Assembly (NCBI GenBank): GCA_031256755.1
Contig: JAIRPZ010000052.1
Coordinates: forward strand, 1 to 11,401
Length of the DNA stretch: 11,401 nucleotides
From: Planctomycetaceae bacterium
GTDB taxonomy: Bacteria; Planctomycetota; Planctomycetia; Pirellulales; Thermoguttaceae
Reading direction: 5' to 3'
A program made the translations under genes and the position numbers. Positions 7,324 through 11,401 of this stretch are shown one piece after another. The notes beneath the pieces are model-generated. The model did no database searches and was not told where the DNA came from. It saw only the letters and a program-made list of their open reading frames with translations. Position 1 is the stretch's first letter. Each line of letters begins with the position of its first letter.

Positions 7324-8583
7324 TCAAAGATTGGTACAGTTCCGCACCAGTACCGCCGAGCATTGGGCTTGCGGGTTCACGGCAATTTTGACAAAAGAAT
7401 CGCCTGCCGGTATACCGCTTTTTTCAACCAGTGCAACAGGACACGCTGGATCAAGTTCTGTAACCGTATGTGCCGGAAACAGTGTTTGATTTTGTAACGA
7501 TAAAATACCGGCTATCAATTCCGTCATTCCTGAACCGGCACCAAGATTGCCGAACACGCTTTTTACCGCCGTTACCGGCACCGGTTTTTGCCGTTTGCCG
7601 AATACATCGTCAATTGCCACCGCTTCTGCAAAATCCAATTCCCGCACCCCCAAACCATGCGCATTCACATGTCCGACATTTTCCGGCAGCATATTACTCC
7701 GCCGCAGCACACTTTTCAAGACACCGCAGACAGCCGAGCGGCAATCCCTGCCGAAACGGTAACTGCCGCAAAGTATCTCCGCCCAGATTTTTGCTCCCCG
7801 TCTCTCCGCATGTTCCCAATCTTCGAGAATGACTGAACCGGCACCTTCGCCGAGAACCGTTCCATCCCGGTGCAAATCAAATGGACGGCACGCCGTCTGC
7901 GTCAATTCTTCATGCAGCCGAGCATGAAGAAATTTAAACGGGTGCAGCCGGCTGCCGGTTGTGCCGGCAACCATAATGTCTGCCCGACCGGATTTGATAA
8001 TTTCGACCGATTCGCCGATCACCGCCCCAACAGACGCTTCCCGCAGCGTGATCGAATTGCTCGGTCCATGAAAATCATTGAGAATTGCAATATGGCTTGC
8101 CGGCATATTCGGCAGATACTTTAACTGCCAAAGCGGCTGCATTCCGGCAAGCCCGGACATGCCCCATTTGCCGAATCTGAAACCGTCAGAATCCGTACAA
8201 TTTTTAATGCCGTCCAATACGTCTTCGGGTGTAGTGATGATGTAATCCGAACCGAAAGAAATCCCAACGCGGTCAGCGGAGAATTGCCCGACGGAAATAC
8301 CGGCACACGTTAATGCCCGGCAACTGGCGGCAACCGCCATTTGGATTTCGCGGGACATGACTTTGAGATTTTTGCGGATGGCTTTTTGCCGGGCAGAATC
8401 CGCGGTCTCAAACTCACTGATCCCGGCATTGAATTCCGCAGGCAGCATTAGTGCAGCGGGCGCAAACCCGCCGCCGGAACACGCCAATCCGTTTCCGGCA
8501 ATGAGCAAATTCCAGAATTCACCAATCGACCGGCATTGCGGAGCGACAATGCCCAGTCCGGTAACAGCAACACGGCGAACCAT
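7324..8583 (-). CDS. Beta-ketoacyl synthase family protein with altered catalytic residues
   Basis: This is a 419-residue thiolase-fold protein of the KAS I/II (FabB/FabF) type. It opens with RRVAVTGLGIVAP and carries RPFDLHRDGTVLGEGAGSVIL (233-253), both standard family segments. At the nucleophile elbow, where FabF has GPNISIATACTSG, this protein reads GPSNSITLREASVG (173-186), so the catalytic Cys position holds Glu182. The first His is kept in NAHG (His309). Lys341 is kept, but the second His (GHL in FabF) is Asn346 in GNLGAGSG. Ordinary Claisen condensation is therefore doubtful. It may be a decarboxylating or structural partner like the chain-length factors of type II polyketide synthases, or a planctomycete-specific variant. 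No acyl carrier protein or partner synthase is in the window. The ATG at 8583 lacks a Shine-Dalgarno sequence. The gene follows the cupin gene by 67 bp on the same strand and could be co-transcribed. Confidence 0.88.
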   Translation of the reverse strand: MVRRVAVTGLGIVAPQCRSIGEFWNLLIAGNGLACSGGGFAPAALMLPAEFNAGISEFETADSARQKAIRKNLKVMSREIQMAVAASCRALTCAGISVGQFSADRVGISFGSDYIITTPEDVLDGIKNCTDSDGFRFGKWGMSGLAGMQPLWQLKYLPNMPASHIAILNDFHGPSNSITLREASVGAVIGESVEIIKSGRADIMVAGTTGSRLHPFKFLHARLHEELTQTACRPFDLHRDGTVLGEGAGSVILEDWEHAERRGAKIWAEILCGSYRFGRDCRSAVCGVLKSVLRRSNMLPENVGHVNAHGLGVRELDFAEAVAIDDVFGKRQKPVPVTAVKSVFGNLGAGSGMTELIAGILSLQNQTLFPAHTVTELDPACPVALVEKSGIPAGDSFVKIAVNPQAQCSAVLVRNCTNL

Positions 8584-8650
8584 TCAATTACGGCTTTCTG
8601 ACCGTTTCATCAGGGAATATCAGAGGATAAACAAACATCCCTAATATACA

Positions 8651-9139
8651 CTATTTTTTGCCTAACAGTAAATCCGTATCAATTTTAATGACCATTTTTT
8701 TGACAACCGTTTTTTCTCCGGCGGCGGCGATTTGCGGACAATGTGCATCTTGCGGGAAAAACAGGGCAAAACAACCGGCAGTCAGCGTCAATTTCGCCCG
8801 CGAAACCGCTGCTGAAAGTTCCGCCGGTTTGTAAAAACGTACATCTTTTTTTGTCTCTTCACCCGTTTCGGCAGAAAGAAATTCCGCCGGAACAAGACCG
8901 ATCTCTTCCGAACCGCTTAAAATAATTTGAATATCGCTGTATTTTGTGTGCGTTTCAAACCGGCATTCCTGTCCGAACTTTGTTTCATAAACCGAAATAT
9001 CTGCAAAGATGTCCGAAGAGTCAATAGGCATTTTTCCAACCGGCAGGTCGGCACCGCACCGCATGATCACCGGTTGTAATTTTTCCCAAACGGCTTCCGG
9101 CAGATATTGCGGTAAGTGATCCAGCGTGTCGAAAATCAT
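8651..9139 (-). CDS. YhcH/YjgK/YiaL family cupin-like protein (DUF386)
   Basis: This is a 162-residue cytosolic protein, close to the usual family length of about 150. Family signatures are MIFDTLDHL at the start, FADISVYET (about 45-53), the metal-binding stretch FETHTKYSDIQ (61-71) with Glu and His, FFPQDAHCPQIA (about 128-139) with a further His, and VVKKMVIKI near the end. Members have a double-stranded beta-helix fold. E. coli YhcH (NanQ) acts as a sialic acid anomerase, and YiaL and EbgC belong to other sugar operons. The family often assists a sugar-catabolic pathway by acting on sugar anomers. No sugar kinase, lyase or transporter lies nearby, so the substrate is unknown. It is the first gene of a minus-strand pair with the synthase gene. 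A candidate promoter lies at 9210-9238. Confidence 0.88.
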   Translation of the reverse strand: MIFDTLDHLPQYLPEAVWEKLQPVIMRCGADLPVGKMPIDSSDIFADISVYETKFGQECRFETHTKYSDIQIILSGSEEIGLVPAEFLSAETGEETKKDVRFYKPAELSAAVSRAKLTLTAGCFALFFPQDAHCPQIAAAGEKTVVKKMVIKIDTDLLLGKK

Positions 9140-9209
9140 CAGTGTGTTAGCGGCGTTGTTCCGTTACTGTCCATTGCTATGATTTACAGAGTTTACTGAT
9201 TTTTTCCTT

Positions 9210-9238
9210 TTTGTACACTGGTGCGAAACTTCAATCAA
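9210..9238 (-). promoter_or_regulatory. Candidate promoter for the YhcH-family gene
   Basis: TTGATT (9233-9238) and TACAAA (9210-9215) on the minus strand are separated by exactly 17 bp. This predicts a start near 9203 and a leader of about 65 nt to the ATG at 9139. Both hexamers are imperfect, and the stretch 9140-9307 holds no other recognised feature. Confidence 0.35.
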
Positions 9239-9307
9239 GCAGCATTAGCAAAGGATGCGTTTTCGGGGGAGTGAAGCCATTCTTTTAACGGCTTGCCGAT
9301 TTTGTTT

Positions 9308-9784
9308 CTATTGCTGATTGTCATTATTCCCGGAGGCACGATATTTCCGAATCATTGTTATAAAGGAAGGAAATGAAAAAGTAATAATAAGTATTGTATA
9401 AACGACAATACACCCAATTTCGTTCCGTAGAAGGGCTGACAATACAAGTCCGCCGCCGGGAAGAATGGTACTGGATGCAAACAGAACAGCAGCAATACAG
9501 ATTGCCGTACACGATCCCAGTATCGTAACGACATGAGAACTTTTTTCGTCAATAGATTGAATAGTAAACCGTATAGATATGAACGGGATTGCAAGAGGCA
9601 AGACAAGGATTAATATTGGTAGTGCCATGCCCGTTATATTTTCTGCAAAACCGGGGAGTTTCCATTGATCTCCCGCAAATATCAAATGGGCAAACAGTGC
9701 AATCAACACGAAATAGATGACAGGAAATAGCAGAGCAGCACCCAATACGCAAATTTCTTTCCAAGTATAACGTTGTTCCGGCAT
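9308..9784 (-). CDS. Hypothetical four-helix membrane protein
   Basis: This is a 158-residue protein with four strong hydrophobic segments: about 12-36 (VLGAALLFPVIYFVLIALF), 49-72 (GMALPILILVLPLAIPF), 84-105 (TILGSCTAICIAAVLFASS) and 123-143 (CIVVYTILIITFSFPSFI). The short ends are polar (MPEQRYTWKE; RKYRASGNNDNQQ). No signal peptide cleavage site, catalytic motif or recognised family is visible. The start is the ATG at 9784, without a Shine-Dalgarno sequence. It lies 59 bp downstream of the hydrolase remnant on the same strand, so a transcript from the repeated promoter at 10339-10367 could reach it. Overlapping minus-strand frames of up to 82 codons are less consistent with a membrane protein. 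The coding call is moderately firm. Confidence 0.6.
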   Translation of the reverse strand: MPEQRYTWKEICVLGAALLFPVIYFVLIALFAHLIFAGDQWKLPGFAENITGMALPILILVLPLAIPFISIRFTIQSIDEKSSHVVTILGSCTAICIAAVLFASSTILPGGGLVLSALLRNEIGCIVVYTILIITFSFPSFITMIRKYRASGNNDNQQ

Positions 9785-9842
9785 AATCGTTATTGGTAAT
9801 AATGGTTAAGGAATGCGAAAAAATATTTCTGGCAACAGTTAC

Positions 9843-10318
9843 TCAACACGTGACTTTTTGTTGAAACCGTATGGTCAGAAAATTTTGAACGACGGTATTG
9901 GTGTCGATTCCTGACTGCACATTACCGTTTCTCATGGAATGGTATAGCGTCCTGCCATTTAGACCGGAACGATTCATATTGTCTGCCGCACCCGGTACAA
10001 CATCCCCATTGAGCAGAGCCTCGTTGATATTGGTATTCTGTTGATACTGATTGGTATGAAACAGTGTACCGACCGGTAGCCATGTTTCTGCTGTTTGCGG
10101 ACACCAATCTTGATTGGTGTTGTTACGTATCGCATCAATATATGATGTGAACACAAGAGAGTATGTGTCTAATAGCGTTTTTTCAGATTAAGACGAACAG
10201 AAAGATTATAGACACTCCCGCCGCCGTGACTGTAACCAACTAAAGCAACTTGTTTAACGCCGCGGCTATTGACTGCCTTTGTCTGTTTATGATCGATGAT
10301 TTTTCTCATTCTTATTCA
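9843..10318 (-). pseudogene. Remnant of a secreted alpha/beta-hydrolase (lipase-like) C-terminal domain
   Basis: Two minus-strand frames together read as one protein piece. The upstream frame (10318 to the TAG at 10169) gives RKIIDHKQTKAVNSRGVKQ, then VALVGYSHGGGSVYNL, a GxSxG nucleophile elbow. The downstream frame (from about 10187 to the TGA at 9843) gives YSLVFTSYIDAIRNNT, VGTLFHTNQYQQN, GRTLYHSMRNG and ends VQNFLTIRFQQKVTC. One extra A in the run of six at 10178-10183 would fuse them as NLKK-TLLDTYSLVF. The piece resembles the C-terminal hydrolase domain found on large secreted planctomycete proteins; this is recalled, not searched. The N-terminal half of the fold and any signal peptide are missing: an in-frame TGA (10316-10318) precedes it, immediately followed upstream by the repeated promoter element. 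Read from an ATG at 10309 with the frame repaired it would be about 155 residues. I judge it a decayed fragment; a homopolymer sequencing error would remove the frameshift but not the truncation. Confidence 0.65.
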
Positions 10319-10332
10319 TCAATGTAAAATTC

Positions 10333-10368
10333 ATATACATCTTAATTGTCTCTTGCCGGTTTGTCAAC
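10333..10368 (-). repeat. Copy 1 of a 36-bp repeated promoter element
   Basis: Positions 10333-10368 match 10902-10937 at 35 of 36 bases in the same orientation (the difference is C at 10341 against T at 10910). Both copies are followed, two bases later on the plus strand, by GTGCGG. The surrounding sequence then diverges. The element contains a full promoter on the minus strand. Confidence 0.85.
10339..10367 (-). promoter_or_regulatory. Sigma70-type promoter in repeat copy 1
   Basis: On the minus strand a perfect -35 TTGACA (10362-10367) is followed by exactly 17 bp and TAAGAT (10339-10344). Transcription should start near 10332, just upstream of the hydrolase remnant, and could continue to the membrane-protein gene at 9784. 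Confidence 0.6.
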
Positions 10369-10454
10369 CGGTGCGGAATTGTGGTCTGCCGCCGATATTG
10401 TTTCTCCAACAATGTGTTGCCAAATCATTATCATAAAAAATTATCATAAAGTAG

Positions 10455-10835
10455 TTAAAAGTTAAAACACCAAAACACTAAACAAATGAAGTAAAGGACA
10501 AGAATGGCAAAGAAAACATAAGGGGAAAAAAGCCAGCCGTAATAATGCAGTCCTTTAATCTGCCGATAAACCGTCATGCCGTGGCAAACAAGAACGGTAA
10601 ACGGATAACAATAAACATTAAGCGAAAAATAGATACTAATTCCGATACAATACACGGTTCTTTTTAATGTGCTAGGAGAATTTGCAGTACCGAAAGAATC
10701 AGTGGACATGACTAAGGGTATATTTGAGAACCATAAAATATAAACCAAAGTGCAAGATATTATCAGCGACGCAAGAACAAGTAGCCCTTGCATGGATACG
10801 ATAAGAACATGGATGAGTGTGTTTTGCCGTATCAT
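10455..10835 (-). CDS. Hypothetical small membrane protein
   Basis: This is a 126-residue protein dominated by hydrophobic segments: about 6-35 (LIHVLIVSMQGLLVLASLII), 60-85 (VYCIGISIYFSLNVYCYPF) and 100-125 (GWLFSPYVFFAILVLYFICL). The two polar loops are short (about 40-58 and 86-98). It is rich in Cys, Tyr and Phe and ends in FWCFNF. I recognise no family and no catalytic motif. The ATG at 10835 has no Shine-Dalgarno sequence, but the strong promoter in repeat copy 2 (10908-10936) points straight at it and predicts a leader of about 65 nt. No obvious similarity to the 158-residue membrane protein at 9308-9784 is seen by eye. The gene lies in the AT-rich accessory part next to an IS remnant, so it may have been acquired. 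Confidence 0.55.
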   Translation of the reverse strand: MIRQNTLIHVLIVSMQGLLVLASLIISCTLVYILWFSNIPLVMSTDSFGTANSPSTLKRTVYCIGISIYFSLNVYCYPFTVLVCHGMTVYRQIKGLHYYGWLFSPYVFFAILVLYFICLVFWCFNF

Positions 10836-10901
10836 ATATGGATGAGATTCTTAACCGTAACGATAAATGTACATTAACCCGTAAAAAACCTGCAGCATGA
10901 G

Positions 10902-10937
10902 ATATACATTTTAATTGTCTCTTGCCGGTTTGTCAAC
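10902..10937 (-). repeat. Copy 2 of a 36-bp repeated promoter element
   Basis: This stretch is identical to 10333-10368 except for T at 10910. The copies are 569 bp apart in direct orientation. Beyond this element I recognise nothing in the gene-free stretch between 10836 and the IS end near 11081. Confidence 0.85.
10908..10936 (-). promoter_or_regulatory. Sigma70-type promoter in repeat copy 2
   Basis: On the minus strand TTGACA (10931-10936) is followed by exactly 17 bp and TAAAAT (10908-10913), an excellent match to the housekeeping consensus. It should start transcription near 10901 towards the small membrane-protein gene at 10835. Confidence 0.65.
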
Positions 10938-11093
10938 TCGTGCGGGGGATCGCTGTCCGCCGTAAAATAACTGCCGTAATTTGAACGGGATTAGTAATAA
11001 ATGTTTTGACGATAAAATGGTTTTGATGAGCAGAAATAGAAAAACGATTAACACCAAGTCCGCCCAAATAGCATTCCCTAGGTCGTGTTGACG

Positions 11094-11401
11094 CTAATTT
11101 TTCAGATAAATAGCGATGTTTGCGAGCGCAATAAAAGCGTTATAGGTTTCATCGAGTTTATCGTATCGGGTGAACACTCTTCGGAACTCATTTATTTTAC
11201 GGAAGTTGCGTCAACAACATTCCTCCGCTTATACAACTTCTTACTATATCGCCAAGGTTTCTTCCGGTTACTCTTCGGCAGAACAACCGGACGCATCTTG
11301 CATTTTCGCACCTTTTTGCGGCACGCATCCCCCTCATACGCCTTGTCCATCAACAACACTTTACCCTTGCCAATCTCTTGCGGTATCGCCTCCATCAATT
11401 T
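11094..11401 (-). mobile_element. 3' end of a frameshifted IS5/IS4-type transposase (DDE) gene
   Basis: The window ends inside this gene. From the right edge, one frame reads EIGKGKVLLMDKAYEGDACR (DKAYEGD holds the expected second catalytic Asp), then MRPVVLPKSNRKKPWRY and KKLYKRRNVV, after which it runs out at a TAA (11192). The family then expects V-E-R-x-F. The sequence resumes one frame over as RNFRKINEFRRVFTRYDKLD, then ETYNAFIALANIAIYLKN and a TAG at 11094-11096. Restoring one base near 11210-11212 gives NVV-E-RNFRKI, so the lesion falls on the presumed catalytic Glu codon of the DDE triad. Programmed frameshifting in some IS5 subgroups occurs much earlier in the gene, so this looks like inactivation. 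The element probably ends near 11081, at GGTCGTGTTGACGC (11081-11094), which may be its terminal inverted repeat; the other end is outside the window. Confidence 0.85.

Noticed and set aside
9235..9324. A 29-codon minus-strand frame (MTISNRNKIGKPLKEWLHSP...)
   Set aside because: The peptide looks protein-like, but it overlaps the end of the membrane-protein gene and the -35 of a candidate promoter, has no Shine-Dalgarno sequence and matches nothing I know; it may be a leftover of a lost gene.
10427..10450. Direct repeat ATTATCATAAA (10427-10437 and 10440-10450), faintly like a Fur box
   Set aside because: It lies in AT-rich sequence downstream of a minus-strand stop and does not match the 19-bp Fur palindrome; probably chance.
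11087..11215. Inverted 8-mer GTTGACGC (11087-11094) and GCGTCAAC (11208-11215) linking the IS end and the frameshift site
   Set aside because: Eight bases over this distance is not convincing, and the second copy is explained by ordinary transposase codons.

Overview
The window most likely comes from a member of the Planctomycetota, possibly a gut or anaerobic Pirellulales/Thermoguttaceae-like lineage. This is inferred from family resemblance recalled from memory, not from a search. The pointers are a LysM protein with the planctomycete layout (membrane anchor, very long Pro/Ala/Val-rich linker, helical segment, LysM, YkuD-like tail), a PEP-CTERM sorting tail, a divergent beta-ketoacyl synthase with a GPSNSIT-type active-site region, a fragment of a secreted alpha/beta-hydrolase with a GYSHGGG elbow, and few Shine-Dalgarno sequences. 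Related PEP-CTERM phyla such as Lentisphaerota are the main alternative.

Layout. Positions 1-972 (minus) hold a secreted protein of 324 visible codons that runs off the left edge. A short divergent spacer leads to pckA (1147-2724, plus), the ATP-dependent PEP carboxykinase, and then to a membrane-anchored LysM protein (2971-4713, plus) whose C-terminal YkuD domain appears to lack its catalytic residues. The ribosome-associated GTPase gene hflX (4734-6065, minus) converges on it with a 20-bp gap and has a consensus-like promoter. Upstream of hflX is a roughly 120-bp imperfect palindrome that supplies the stop codon of a truncated and frameshifted PEP-CTERM gene (6359-7263, minus). Next, all on minus, are an active-site-altered beta-ketoacyl synthase (7324-8583) and a YhcH/YjgK/YiaL-family cupin (8651-9139).

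The right part, about 9300-11401, is more AT-rich and looks accessory. It carries two unrecognised small membrane proteins, a broken fragment of a secreted alpha/beta-hydrolase, two near-identical copies of a 36-bp element that each read as a strong sigma70-type promoter on the minus strand, and the 3' end of an IS5/IS4-type transposase that is frameshifted at the codon for the expected catalytic glutamate.

The left genes are unrelated housekeeping functions (gluconeogenesis, envelope, translation rescue, fatty-acid-type chemistry) and do not form one pathway. No CRISPR array, rRNA or tRNA was recognised. I see no convincing new defence or biosynthetic system. The most unusual items are the duplicated promoter element in front of small membrane-protein genes and the two enzyme-derived proteins without canonical catalytic residues.
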